Shown here: one piece after another, positions 33,013-44,190 of the stretch
Position numbering within the stretch: position 1 is the stretch's first letter
How the letters are laid out: each line of letters begins with the position of its first letter
NCBI GenBank assembly: GCA_026018925.1
Contig: JAKSZU010000003.1
Coordinates: 192,861,256 to 192,925,255, forward strand
DNA: 64,000 bases
DNA from: Tupaia tana
Lineage: Eukaryota > Chordata > Mammalia > Scandentia > Tupaiidae
Direction: 5' to 3'
Notes under the pieces: model-generated
Seen by the model: the letters and a program-made list of their open reading frames with translations, nothing else
The model's database searches: none
Told to the model about the DNA's origin: nothing
Translations under genes and position numbers: made by a program

Positions 33013-33479
33013 ATTAAGAAGAATTACAAAACTGGGGAGGAAATGAAAACCTGATAACAAATAATGCAATCTCTACTGTTGGTAAAAAGATGGGCTTTAA
33101 TAGTTTGGATGGTCTCTCTAATAAAAATCTTCCATCAAAGATTATTGATAATTTCCTTGTGGGATAATCTGCAATTTATTCTTGGTCTTTATTGCTTGTC
33201 ACCTTGCTTAAAACATTTGACAAGTGTTGACAATTTTCCCCTTGAAAGTTTCTTCTCTTTTTGTTTCTATAGTATTTTTTTTCTGGTTCTTTTATTACTT
33301 GTCTGAAGACCTCCATATACTTTTTAAAATTATTTTTCTTCCTGGCATCCTGAAAATAAAGATTTCCCAACAGTTCATTCATTGGCCCTCTTATTGCTAA
33401 CCAGTCTTAATTCCAACTACTCCCATGATTTCAATAATCTCTTCAATGTGAAAACAGCATACAAAATTCACCAGTCCTG

Positions 33480-33870
33480 ACCTCTAGAACTGTACTTTTA
33501 CCTGCCTTCTGGGATCTCCATTTGAATGGCTTTTATCACCTGGAATTCAAAATTTTCACTGGAAACTTATTCTTGTTCCTTCTAGAGATGTCCCTCCTGA
33601 TTTCCCTACTACTAATGGCAGCATCGTTTCCTATGTCATTCTGACTCATAACTATGAGTTATATTTAACTCTTTCCTCCTTCTATCACCTAATCAATGAA
33701 TGCTAAGTCAGAGGATACTCCTTCATCATGATGTTTCCTATAACTGTCCACTTATTCCTCATAATCATTCTATTATATATTTCTATCCCAACCACTAAAA
33801 TAAACAGTTTGCTTTATTGTTCCCCCAATTCTACCTTCTTATTTGTCTCTAAGTTTTCCTGATCAAAGCT
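33480..33870 (+). mobile_element. L2 LINE fragment
   Basis: TGAATGGCTTTTATCACCTGG, TCCTGATTTCCCTACTACTAATGGCA, TAACTATGAGTTATATTTAACTCTTTCC and CTTCTATCACC follow the L2 consensus region preceding the 3' end. It is heavily mutated. Confidence 0.65.
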
Positions 33871-33988
33871 CATAGAACTTTTCAGTTACTCTCTGGATCT
33901 AAATTGGTATAAATTTACTCTGATTTAAAAAAAAAAACAAAAAACAACTATAAAAGAGACTATAATGCACACGTGATCATGAAATAGA
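33871..33988. other. No recognised feature
   Basis: Short AT-rich spacer before the following SINE. Confidence 0.5.
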
Positions 33989-33996
33989 GACACACA

Positions 33997-34058
<62 letters not shown>

Positions 34059-34140
34059 AATCTGCCAGGTCCGGAACTCAAACTGTGGTCAGTCATGTGG
34101 GAGTTCAACATCTTAACCACCACACCACCTACTGGCTTCA
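33989..34140 (-). mobile_element. SINE-B with (CA)n(GA)n
   Basis: A (CA)n of about 20 bp and a (GA)n of about 42 bp are followed by the SINE-B head in reverse: TGCCAGGTCCGGAACTCAAACTGTGG, GTCATGTGGGAGTTCAACA and CCACACCACCTACTGGC. The CT-rich box of SINE-B has turned into a two-part microsatellite. Confidence 0.82.
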
Positions 34141-34759
34141 TCAGACTTTAATTTTGTATCCATTAACCAAAACAACTCTATTCCCACTCCCCAACCCCTT
34201 GGTCAGCCTCTAATAACCACTATCTTACTTTCTATTTCTGTGAGGTCAACTCTTTTAGTTTCCCGATAGGAATAAAAATGTGATTTTTTTCTTCCTGTGC
34301 CTGGGTTATTTCACTGCTTCGTATATATCCAGAGGAAAGAAAGTCAGTGTTTGTTGCAGAGATAGCTGTTGCATGTGCCTTTTCCATTCAATTTAAAAAG
34401 ATATATCTCCTAAGAACTTGGTTTGATAGCACTTAGTTTATCTTGTGCATAGATTTGTTTTGTGTTCCAGTGATTCATAAAATTATTAATTTAATGAGAG
34501 ACTACAACCTTTTGGAGGTAGTCTCAAGATGGGGTATTACCTATACTATTAATTCCCTTCTGCATCTAACTCGGAATTCTACACATAGTAAGTTCATAAA
34601 ACTGTTTTAAGAACTTGAACTAAGGAGTCTAATTCTCTGGCACATACTAAACATGCTGTAAGTATTAATCATAACTATTTTTGTTATTTTAAAATATTCA
34701 GTAAATGCTAGTAAAATGTGGGCACATTTCCTTGAAAAGAGTTTTACGTTATTATAGGG
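34141..34759. other. Mostly unassigned; possible MIR 3' end
   Basis: At 34615-34690, TCTCTGGCACATACTAAACATGCTGTAAGTATTAATCATAACTATT resembles the MIR/L2 'GGCACATAGTAGGTGCTCAATAAATATTAGTTATT' tail. Nothing else assigned. Confidence 0.45.
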
Positions 34760-34877
34760 TCTTCAAAAAATTCATAGGAAGTGCCTATTATGAAAAAGCT
34801 ATGCATGGGTTTCTATTTTTTTTTTGCATCAAAATAAGCTCATATATTACATCTATTTTACATGAACTTTTTGAAGC
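34760..34877. mobile_element. Small DNA-transposon relic, uninterrupted copy
   Basis: 118 bp flanked by CTTCAAAAAATTCATAGG and CATGAACTTTTTGAAG. The interior has TATTATGAAAAAGCTATGCATGG and a T-run then GCATCAAAATAAG. It shows the unsplit form of the element interrupted by a SINE at 2806-3228. Confidence 0.82.
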
Positions 34878-35291
34878 CATCTTGTATTTCCTACCTTGTT
34901 TATTAAGTGATTAGCCAACAAGAATAAATTCTATACAAAGATCATTGGGAAAATATTTGTTTTTCTATTTACAATGTACATTCATTATAAATTTAAAAGA
35001 AAAGAAAAAGTGTGAGAAGACCCGTTCAGTTTGGATAATGGTTTGTCTCCCAAAGAGTCACTTGCTTGAAGCTTGCTCTCCAGTAAGGTGTTGAGAGCTG
35101 AAGAAAACTAAGAGCTGTGTCATAGTTGGAGGTGTTTGGATTATGGTGACACTGTCCTCATGTATAGATTAATGCTGTCTCACAGAAAGGAGCTAGTTTT
35201 TACTCTAGTAAGAAGGCGTTGGTTCTTACAAGAGAATTGTTATAAAACTAAGATGGCTGCAGGCATGTTGCTCTTTCCCTGCATATGCCTG

Positions 35292-35595
35292 TTGACCTTC
35301 CTTCTTTTTTTTTTTTTTTTTTTTGGAGAGGTTTTTTTTTTGCTATAGGGCGCGTGTGCTCGCCAGACAGACAGAGAGAGACAGAGAGACAGAAAGCGAG
35401 AAATCACCCCCCAGGGGGGATGGCTACGCCGCAATCCCTTCTCCTCCATTCTCCTCTCGGGATCTTGGGCACGCACGCACACGTGCCTGGTGTGAGTTTT
35501 AAGCCACTGGGTCCGGGACCCGAACCGCGGTCAACTATGTGGGAGTCCAGCAACATAGTCATTACACTAACTGCTGGTCCCTTGACCTTCCTTCT
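35292..35595 (-). mobile_element. SINE-A with perfect 14-bp target duplication
   Basis: Full-length young copy. B-box region on its own strand CGCGGTTCGGGTCCC, A-box region TTAGTGTAATG. TTGACCTTCCTTCT is repeated exactly at 35292-35305 and 35582-35595. CpG-rich body positions (CGCGTGTGCTCGCC) are still unmethylation-decayed, which speaks for a recent insertion. Confidence 0.95.
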
Positions 35596-35710
35596 GATGG
35601 CTGTCTTGTGACTCTAGGACCAGAGGCTGGTCACATGTTAGCCTCATACTCTTCCACTGCCCAGCCACCAGAATCATGAGCTATATACACCTCTATTTCT
35701 TTTTGTTCTT

Positions 35711-35943
35711 TGTTTTATGCATAGGGTGTGTACACTCACTAGAGAGACAGAGAAAATGAGAAATCACCCTCCTTCAGGGAGGGTGGTCATACCACAGTCC
35801 TTCTACTCCAGTCTCCTTTTGGGATTTTGGGAATGCATGCACACGTGCCCAGCATGAGTTTCAAGCTGCTGGGTTTGAGAGTCAAACTGCTATTGGCCAT
35901 GTGGGAGTTCAGCACCTTAACCAGTATGCCATTTGCTGGCCCC
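35711..35943 (-). mobile_element. SINE-A, older copy
   Basis: Only 115 bp from the young copy and in the same orientation. Motifs: CATAGGGTGTGTACACTCAC, TTCAGGGAGGGTGG, CTACTCCAGTCTCC, and head end TGCTGGCCCC. The flanks CTCTATTTCTTTT and CTCTATTCTTTA may be the eroded target duplication. Confidence 0.87.
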
Positions 35944-37486
35944 TAAATCTCTATTCTTTATAAATCACCCAGTTTTAGGTATTTCTGTTTAGCAACACAA
36001 TAGCAACAAACAAAGAACATGTTCTTTACACAAAATTAATTTCTATATAGGGCCTTAGATTTAGCCTACATGGCAAGGAAATTTCTTAAAATAAATTAAT
36101 TTTTTTGTAACCCACAAAAGAATCATTAAAATAACTAAATCTCTTCAGAAGATAGATATAAAAAGAAAGTACTTTTTACTATGACTTGCTTCACAGCTCG
36201 TTACCTCAGTTATTATTCTCTCTGAATAGTTACATACCACATAATTGCCTTGTTTCATGGTGAACTTAGAAAGTTATTAAAAAATAGGTCACAGAGAATC
36301 AGTAGGTAGGTGAGAGTGTGGGATGATCCATTATTAATTTCAGTTTAAAAAAATCTAGACTTTAAATTATAATGTTTGTTATTAAATAAATAATGATTAC
36401 ATGTCATAATTTTTAGAAATGCTAATATCTTAGAGTCATCACATTGAGTTTACACAATTGGGAAATAGTAAGAGTATTGGACTCAGAAAAAAAAGTAAAA
36501 ATGTGATCTTTGAGATTAAAAAGCATTAAGACTCCAATGTGTTTCATTAAATTTTACCTTTTTGGGGAAGAAATAAATATTTTTGTATTTCCCACAGGAT
36601 CTCTTGCTATTAAACTTTCAAAATATTTTTGCAGTTAGTCAGAAATAACAGTCACACTTTTTGTTTTCTTCTCTTGATCTCCTTGTGTTTGGAGACTACC
36701 ATAAAGAAATAAAAGGCTACATTGAATTCCATTTTTTGAAGCTCTAAAAAAACCTACACAGTTTTATAAATAAATATCTTCTCAATGTAATGGTATTTCA
36801 AACTTTTTTAAGACAAAAAGTTTGTCTTATTTAAAAAAAACTCAAAAAAATTATGCAGAATAATTAGCCAAACAGGGAAGCTCAAGTGGTTGACTGTATG
36901 TTTAGAATAACTCATCTCTTCACTCTTAAAAACAATGCATTTTGGGAGTGTTAGGAGCTAGATATTTTTGCTTGTTCAAGTTGTAAAAGACACAAAAAAT
37001 TTAAATCTAAAACAAGTAAGTATAGAATACTAAGTATAGGTGATAATTCAGCCCTGTCATTGTTGAGTGTGTGGCTGTATTATAGCTATTTAGTCACTTA
37101 AAGGTTTAAATTTCTTATCTATAAAAAGAGGTGAGGACTAGGTAGTTTTTAGTTTTCAAATCCCACATTTTTTAAATCCCAAACCAAAATTATTTTATGA
37201 GTAAGACCCATAGATGGCAGTACTATATAATAAAAACAATGAAATAAAAACAGTATTTTAAAAACTTTTCCAGGTTAGGAACAAACATAAAATTAAAACT
37301 TACTTATTATAGAGTTTTATATGAAAAAAGGCAAGAAAAAAAAGCAAAAGCAAAATGGTCTTCACAACCGTTGTTTATTTTGTTTCATAGAGTTATTACA
37401 TGACATTCTATTGCACAAGATAAAGATGGGAGAAAAACAAAAGTCTGCCTATTTCTATATAAACAGCGCATTGAAGAGAAAACAAC
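35944..37486. other. No recognised feature
   Basis: About 1.5 kb of strongly AT-rich DNA. I see no known repeat, gene or RNA. Confidence 0.5.
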
Positions 37487-37712
37487 TAGGGGGCCAGACA
37501 GTATTGCGGCAGTAAAATGCCGTCCCAGATGGAAAAGTTCCTACTTTATACCCAGAGACTTCCCTGAGTATGCTGGGCACATGTGTGCCAATGATCAGAG
37601 GTTGGCTGAATTTGGGGTAGATTGTGGCATGAAGACCTTGTTAAGGGGTGCCTATTTCTCTTTCCCTCTCTCTTCCATGGCTGAGATAAATACATAGGCT
37701 TTAAAAATGAGA
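37487..37712 (+). mobile_element. SINE-C, most complete copy
   Basis: Begins GGGGGCCAGACAGTATTGCGGCAGTAAAATGCCG, followed by CCCAGATGGAAAAGTTCC, GGGCACATGTGTGCCAATGATC, GATTGTGGCATGAAGACC, a CT-rich box and the tail GAGATAAATACATAGGC. It shares its start with the copy at 14940 and its end with 20092-20171. The 5' part has a weak A-box look (TTGCGGCAGTAAAATG) but I cannot assign a parent tRNA. Confidence 0.68.
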
Positions 37713-38057
37713 TTCTTAAATAAAGTCACAATTCAACTCAGCCTTTGTCCCAATTATAATAGATTTGGAATTAAAAATTTTAAATTTCATTAAGGAAAAA
37801 AATTCTTGGAAGCTATATTAAATATACTATTAACATATATAATGATATAGAATAAGACTATATATAATGTATATGAAATTGGGAATAGTTTTTCTTTTCG
37901 AAAACAAACAAAAGAACATCCCTGCATTGTAAAATTATTATCACCATGATGAAACTGGGCAAATAGCTAAGAAGCAGTTACTCACAAACATGAATTGTAC
38001 AAGCCAGATATTTAAAAATAATGATTATGGAGGATGGCTAATGTTTCCCTGTGAAAC
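37713..38057. other. No recognised feature
   Basis: AT-rich; runs of alternating TATA-like words. Nothing recognised. Confidence 0.5.
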
Positions 38058-38129
38058 ACTGGGTCATCGGGAAAGTCATGATGTATTTTTCTATGCAAAA
38101 TGCATCATGACTTTCCCGATGACCCAATA
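38058..38129. mobile_element. Mariner-type palindromic MITE, copy 2 (perfect 24-bp arms)
   Basis: TGGGTCATCGGGAAAGTCATGATG at 38060-38083 has its exact reverse complement at 38103-38126. The 19-base centre is TATTTTTCTATGCAAAATG. TA lies just beyond the right end. A transcript of either strand would fold into one clean hairpin of about 67 nt. Confidence 0.9.
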
Positions 38130-39195
38130 CATAATGGAGTTGCAGTAAAAAGAGTAAACTGTATTACACCATACAAGCTTGATAATGTTATGATATAAGG
38201 AAAAAAATCTCTTGTCTCAATGGCAAAATAAGTAAAGAAAATATTATGCATGCAGTTTACATACATAACAATTGTAACATGGGTATTGGGGGGCAAAAAT
38301 GCCTGTAACCCATACATTTAAGAGTCATTCTTTCAACACAAACTGTTCCTCTACAACAGAACAGATCTGAGAATTTTGTGTAGGATAGTGGCATTGCCTG
38401 CAGTATTCTTGTGGAGGCACAAATGTTCACCGCGAAGTAGTTGATAATGATGTAAATGGAAGGACACAGTGGAGCAATCAGAGTGGGGCTAGAATGGCTC
38501 CTGGAAATGGTAAGTTTTGAGCATCATGTTTCACATTTAAACAAAAGAGAGAGAAGCAGGAATCTAAAGAGATGAGAAGCAGAACCAGTGTTCCTCCGTT
38601 TAAAGACCATGTAACCTTTATGGCTCTTTCTATAACACAAGCTTGGGAGTGGAACCTTAATGAGCTTTACCCCCACTGAGCCTACCTATTCAAAGTTTCC
38701 CATATTCTTTTCCAGGCTATTGCTTGAGATCTGGTTCTTGTTCTCTGTCAGATGTATTGATGTGGTTGCTTAGACTGAATTCTCACCTTAGGCTTGCCAG
38801 ATTCTTTCTCACTGCTGCTGCCGCCAGCCACTTTCTACTCAAGAGGGTCAGGGGGCAAACATCTTCTGTGTGTGAGAGAGAGAGAGAGAAAGAGAGGAGA
38901 CACACACACCCCAGAACAATTTGCTTAATTAATAGAACAGTTCTAAAATCAATCAGAGTCATAAGATAAGAGAAGAAGAACAGCTAGATAAATCTTATGA
39001 AGGTCAAGAAGACATCTGGATTTTGTGTGATAGGAACGGTTACCAAAAGATGCAGAAAATGGTGTAATTAACAACATCTTATTATAATGGTATTTATATG
39101 TATTAAGTACCCACTTTATATATACATAGATGTTAATATCAGTGTTATGAAAGTATTATTTGGAAGCAGTACTCTGGTTAAGAAAGTATTTGCCA
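38130..39195. other. No recognised feature except a purine run
   Basis: A (GA)n run of about 24 bp at 38873-38897 followed by a short (CA) run. The 81-codon frame at 38724-38969 runs through it and is not convincing. A GC-richer patch at 38690-38860 was not identified. Confidence 0.45.
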
Positions 39196-39300
39196 TCTGG
39201 GTCAGAATGTGAAGTCCTTGAAGGCAAGGGCTCTTAGATACTCAGGGTTCTCCTATGAATCCTGAAGTCCTAATTACTCGGTAATTATTAGCTTATTGAG
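39196..39300 (+). mobile_element. L2-like 3' scrap
   Basis: TGTGAAGTCCTTGAAGGCAAGGGCTCTTAG recalls the L2 'AAGCTCCTTGAGGGCAGGGAC' block near its 3' end. The rest has decayed. Confidence 0.4.
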
Positions 39301-39990
39301 AGTGAAGTAATTTTAGAATTTTCTACTTGGTAATAATTTCATTTTGTATGAAATGCTTAATATCAGCCTTTCCATTTTACTTCCAATTTTTCTCTGTAAT
39401 AAACCAAAAGAATGAAAAACTTCAGGTAAAAAATTAAGCAGTGCTCACCTAAATGCCTTTTCTCTACATATCCTATTAATTTTTTAAAATTAGAATTGAT
39501 AAGATATTTGCTCCCTTTATTTGAGTTAGGCCTTTTCTGTAAGCTGCAATAAAGTTTTACTTCATTCATCAAGACTTTGTCATTATCTATTTTTTTCTTA
39601 CACTTTAATGTACATTGGAGCATTCCAGTGCTGACAGCGAAAGTGAGATTGCATCTACCTAATTTAAATCAGGCATAGAAAATGTCTTGACTTTCACATA
39701 CACTCAAAAACAATAGAGAAAGCACCATAATCAAGAGGAGAAAGTAATAAAAATTTATAACTAACTGCATTGGGTTGAATTTTTTTATTGTAGGAAACTT
39801 GATATGTGATAATAGAAGCAGAGGCATGTTTAGATTTTGGAACAGTATTGTATTTTAGCATTTCACTTCATCTTCAAATTCTAGTCTGACCTTAGGGGAA
39901 CCTGTCTATTGTCATAATAGCTATTGTTGAGATGCAAACTCCACTTCTGTTTTTCCCTGAATCTTTATTATTATTATTATTTGTATGTAT
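39301..39990. other. No recognised feature
   Basis: AT-rich; an ATT trinucleotide run at 39967-39981. Nothing else. Confidence 0.5.
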
Positions 39991-40075
39991 GGTTGTAGAT
40001 AGGCTCTTGCAATCTTCCTGCCTCAGCCTCCCATGCACCTGGGATTACAGACTTGTGTCACAGGCTTGAGGATTT
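39991..40075 (-). mobile_element. 7SL-derived SINE fragment
   Basis: CTTGCAATCTTCCTGCCTCAGCCTCCCATGCACCTGGGATTACAGACTTGTGTCACAGG matches the reverse complement of the Alu/B1-type 7SL left region (the well-known CTGCCTCAGCCTCCC ... CTGGGATTACAGGC order). Only one short monomer fragment remains. Confidence 0.78.
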
Positions 40076-40679
40076 TTGGGTAGGCTAATACCTGGCCTAC
40101 CCAACAGCTGGGCCTGAATTACTAATTTTTACTAGAGTTGATATTTAAATTTCATGGTACAAATTCAAATACTACCACAAAATCAGAAAAAATAGCAGTA
40201 GTTAAAACATTTCAACTTTACTTTTGAACGTCTATTCTTTATTAGCGTACATATACTGTGCCAAAAAAAATTGCAAAAACTTTTGCTTTTTTCTTCAAAT
40301 TCAGATTTATTAAAGTGATTTCTTTTAAATATACTTGGTTCATGCAAATAATTATGGTTTAGCAATATTTAAAGTTTTAAAAGTAACTATTATCAGAGAT
40401 AGAGAATAAATAATCTTTTTTGAGTATCATTTTTGTCACATCCATTCTTTGTTTTCTTCTGTTTCCTTTCCACAGTGATTATACCATGGTAGGTGCTAGA
40501 AATGTTTAATAAATAAATATACATAAATTTCCCCATAGTCAACAGTATTCCTTTTGCATCGTTTACTGTGGATTCACTTTTAAGAACAAAACACATTGTA
40601 ATATTATAAAAAGAGATTATCTGTGATCCAAAATACCTTTCCAATAAGTGATGTCATTCATTGCTTGGTAGTATTTTTT
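40076..40679. other. No recognised feature
   Basis: AT-rich; short frames of 60 and 83 codons on the minus strand look random. Confidence 0.5.
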
Positions 40680-41095
40680 TTCTTGTATTTATTTATTTAT
40701 TAATTTATTATCATCATAATCTTGTTTATATTATATTGAATTGCATATAACTTTACAGAGTATTTCATTGCTTTTTCAAAAGGGAATTCCATGCATGTCA
40801 GTCAATACAGAGAGATTAAACTCCCCACTTCATCATTCAATATCTTTTCATTGTTTTTCCCCATCATTATTATTATTATTCCAATTATTTTTTTAAACAT
40901 TCAATCACTATTTCTCATTTTGCTTGTAAAAAGACTTTACCCATCATGAAATACTTCTCAGACCCATCCAGTTGAGAATACTATACACGTTATCATCAAA
41001 AAGTAATAAACCATATCTGTGTCCTGCTAACGTCCTGCCTCTTTCTTTGTTCTCTTGCTATCTTTCTCTATCCTCTTCTCTTCACCCCCTTGTTT
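40680..41095 (-). mobile_element. L1 3'UTR fragment
   Basis: Starts with (TTTA)n tail; ATTGAATTGCATATAAC, TTTACCCATCATGAAATACTTCTC and CCATCCAGTTGAGAATACTATACACG match the L1 end at 20755, here with about 170 bp more of the terminal part and a C/T-rich end. Confidence 0.8.
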
Positions 41096-41390
41096 GGTAG
41101 TATTTTAAAGCAGGCCTGGCAGCAGATAAAGTTGAGATAGTGGTAGAGTTGTTGTAGAGTTTAGATGCCATTTATTTTGAATCAGCATTTTTGGTGAAGA
41201 TTATTGATCATTGTCAAAAGTCAAAGCATCTGCCTGTGGTGACCTATGTAGATTCATTAGCCAAATAGATTATCTCTCTATTTTTGAAAGCTTTGCTATA
41301 GTGGAGCATAGGTGAGTTATTTAGGACCCCAGGTGTCTAGAGAAGTATGGATGAAAGTGAGATTCCTATCTTGGAGGGATGAAAAGAATG

Positions 41391-41417
41391 AAAAAAAAAA
41401 AAAAAAAAAAAAAAAAA
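41391..41417. repeat. 27-base poly-A run
   Basis: A-run with no SINE or L1 body directly upstream that I recognise. Probably the tail of an old or truncated plus-strand insertion. Confidence 0.9.
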
Positions 41418-41601
41418 CAGGCAGTGGCTGGGCACGTAGAAGGGTAAACAGTTTTACTATATGACTTACTTTAATATTTTCCCCATATAGCCTGCCCTAA
41501 AATTGAATGCTATGGTTTTTGTCCCCTTCTCACTGCTGTCCGTTCCTTTTTTCCTAAAGAAGTGCCCACAGACATTATCTGTAATTTATTTTTTCCCTTT
41601 C

Positions 41602-41738
41602 TTTAAAAAATTTGCCAGGGACATGTGTGCTTGCCAGAGAGAGAGAGAGAAAGGGAGAGAGAGAGAGAGAAAGAGAGGGGGAGAGAGAGAGAGAGGGCGG
41701 GGGAGAAAGAGAGGGGAAGAGAGGGGTGGAGAGAGAGA

Positions 41739-41776
<38 letters not shown>

Positions 41777-42130
41777 AAGCACCCTCCATAGGGAATGATC
41801 ATACTGGAAATTCCTTTTCCTTCACATGTCCCTCCATTTGGGTTTTTGGGCACATATGCACTCACATCCTGGTTTTTTTTTTTTTTGAATTAATTAATTA
41901 ATTTATATTTGACCAGAGAGAGATAGAATAAGGGAGAGAGAGAGAGGGAGCGCGAAAGCTGCCAGGTCCAGGACTTGAACTGTGGTCAGTCTTGTGGGAG
42001 TCCAGCTCTGTTAACCACCATGCCACCTACTGGCCTCTCCTGTGTGTTTTTTTAGGTTACTGTATTTGGGACTCAAATCATGCAGTTATTGGGATCCAGC
42101 TTCCTTAACCACTGTGCCATGGCTAGCCCT
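41602..42130 (-). mobile_element. Old SINE-A split by a SINE-B
   Basis: The outer SINE begins TTTAAAAAATTTGCCAGGGACATGTGTGC, carries a (GA)-rich expansion of about 140 bp at 41636-41775 in its pyrimidine box, and continues to CACTCACATCCTG at 41870. It resumes at about 42037 (TGTGTGTTTTTTTAGG) and ends at CTAGCCCTG near 42130. The long Arg/Glu- or Ser/Leu-rich open frames here come from the GA expansion. Confidence 0.85.
41873..42036 (-). mobile_element. SINE-B nested in the old SINE-A
   Basis: T-run, GAATTAATTAATTAATTTATATTTGACCAGAGAG, short GA run, then CTGCCAGGTCCAGGACTTGAACTGTGG and the head end ACCTACTGGCC. Same orientation as its host. A short shared TCCTG at both borders may be what remains of the target duplication. 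Confidence 0.88.
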
Positions 42131-42149
42131 GTCTTTTACCATTTTTAAT

Positions 42150-42707
42150 TCCACTTCAAATGAAATGTATCAGTGACCTTTGAATGGCAAACCCCAAATT
42201 TGCCTCTCAGATCTGATCTTCCTTGATTTATCAGCAGCACTTGACACAGATGGAACTCTGCATATTTGATTTTCAGTATCTACTCTTCCCTCTTTTTCTC
42301 CTACTTCCCTGGTGATTGGCAATTTAATTCTCCCATGCTAAATTCCTCATATTCATTCCATGTCTTTTTTACAGTTGGGACACCTCAAAGTTTTGTCCTC
42401 AGACTTCTTGATTTCTCTAACTGCATTCACACCTATGTTGACCTCCAGTCTGTGTCTTTAAATACCACCTTTATCTTGCTCATGCCCAAATTTATATTTG
42501 TGATTCTGACCTCTTCCCCTGTCTCTCAACTCAGATAACCAGCTGTCTATTCAACAGATACTTGGGTGTCTGATTAGCTATTTCAAACTTAATATATTTA
42601 AAATAAATAGCTACGTTTTCTCCATATTCATGTTCTAGCATTCCCCATCTTTTTATTTTTTTTTTTCTTGGAGAGGTTTTTGCTCTAGGGTGCATATGCT
42701 CTCCAGA

Positions 42708-42745
<38 letters not shown>

Positions 42746-43630
42746 CAGAAAGTGAGAAATCACCCCCTCCTCCCAGGGTGGATGGCCACACCACAGTTGC
42801 TTCTCTTTCAGTCTCTTCTTGGGATTTTGGGCGCACATGCACAAGTGTCTAGTGTGAATTTTAAGCCACTGGGTCCAAGACTTGAACTGCAGTCAACTAT
42901 GTGGGAGTACAGTGAAGTGACCATTATGAAATCTGCTGGTTTCCAGTAATGTCCATCTTCATTTTTCCATTTTTATGATAAAAAATCTGGAGTCCTTATT
43001 GACTCCTGTTTTTATCTCATACCCTCACATCCAACTACCCAGCAAATTCTGAGAGAATCCTCTTCCAGAAAAATATAAATGACAGCTTTTTATTACCTTT
43101 TACTATACTCTGGTCCAGGCCATCATCTTCTCTTGTCTGGATAATTAGAATATCTTAACTGCTCTTTTTGTTTTCACCTTTGTTCCTGTTATGTATTGAC
43201 ACTTTCTGTGTAGCAGACATGGAGATCTTTTTAAAATGTAACTCAAATATAAATCACTTTGGTTTTCATGTATTTCTAATAATGTCAGACAAGTTCCCAC
43301 CTCAGAACCTTTGAACTTGGTACTTTCTGTACCCTCCCTTGGGACTTTCTTTTTTTAGACACCTGCATAACTTGCCCCAGTGCTTCCTTTAGGTCTCTAT
43401 ATCAACATAACGTAGAAGCTCCACCACCTTTATCTTTTTGCTCCCTGCTCTTCCCCCCTTCACTCCTTATCTCACTAGATATTTTATTTATTCATTCATT
43501 GTCTCTGAGAAACAAATATCATGAGGCTAGGTTATATACATGATGTCTAGAATAGCATGTGGCACATAATATTAATATTTACTAATAATCAATAGTATTT
43601 TTTGGAATGAGTTAATTTATAAAGGGTTTA
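42150..43630 (+). mobile_element. Long L2 LINE fragment split by a SINE
   Basis: L2 polymerase-to-3'UTR sequence: TGATTTATCAGCAGCACTTGACAC, TTTCTCCTACTTCCCTGG, ACCTCAAAGTTTTGTCCTCAGACTTC, CTTAAATACCACC-like block, TCCAACTACCCAGCAAATTC, CAGACCTTTGAACTTGG, and the 3' end GTCTAGAATAGCATGTGGCACATAATATT. Coding is destroyed. A younger SINE-A interrupts it at 42651-42944 and the L2 order resumes on the far side. Confidence 0.8.
42651..42944 (-). mobile_element. SINE-A inserted in L2
   Basis: Minus-strand copy with tail TTTTATTTTTTTTTTTTC, GGAGAGGTTTTTGCTC, a (GA) run of about 18 bp, and head GGAAACCAGCAGATTTCATAATGG. The A-box is damaged and the B-box reads GCAGTTCAAGTCTTGG. No clear target duplication. 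Confidence 0.9.
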
Positions 43631-43905
43631 GGACAGGGATGAGTAGATGGTTATACAGTGGGAGTAGACATGTGGAACACAAGCCTATTGGAAATGGATT
43701 TCATGTAATATAAAAACACACTAACAAAAGCCAGTAAGTTATTGTGTAACTATCATTACTTTGCAAATAAGGAATCAGCAGAAAAAATGGTCTACTGTTA
43801 GCCTCTAGTGCCTTCTCAAAGTTTTACCTGTTTTTTATTTCTTCTACCACTGGACCATTCCTGCATTTTTCTTTAGGTGTATACCCAGAGGAAAAAAAAA
43901 AATAA
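43631..43905. other. No recognised feature
   Basis: Short AT-rich interval. Confidence 0.5.
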
Positions 43906-44190
43906 GGGACTAGCAGTAAGCGTAATGGCTATGTTGCTGGACTCCCACGTAGTCGACCGCGGTTCGAGTCCCGGACCCGGTGGCTTAAACTCACGTTGGG
44001 CGCGTGTGCGTGCATGCCCAAGATCCCGAGAGGAGAATGGAGGAGAAGGGATTGCGGCATGGCCATCCCCCCTGGGGAGTGATTTCTCGCTTTCTATCTC
44101 TCTGTCTCTCTCTGTCTGTCTGGCAAGCGCACGTGCCCTATAGCAAAAACCTCTCGAAAAAAATAAATAAATAAACAAATAACAATAAAA
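43906..44190 (+). mobile_element. SINE-A, close to consensus
   Basis: Best-kept promoter in the window: A-box region TAAGCGTAATGG and a perfect B-box GGTTCGAGTCC inside CGACCGCGGTTCGAGTCCCGG. Body complete with several CpGs left. Tail is AAAAAAATAAATAAATAAAC. The target was A-rich, so the duplication cannot be bounded. Frames of 88 and 101 codons on the two strands are SINE-derived. Confidence 0.94.

Noticed and set aside
41503..41901. 132-codon Arg/Glu-rich frame and its Ser/Leu-rich partner on the other strand
   Set aside because: Produced by the GA-rich expansion in an old SINE; composition only.
43906..43985. tRNA gene prediction in the SINE head
   Set aside because: A- and B-box are good, but the cloverleaf is not kept and the sequence is followed by the SINE body and A-tail. 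It is a SINE promoter and not a tRNA gene.
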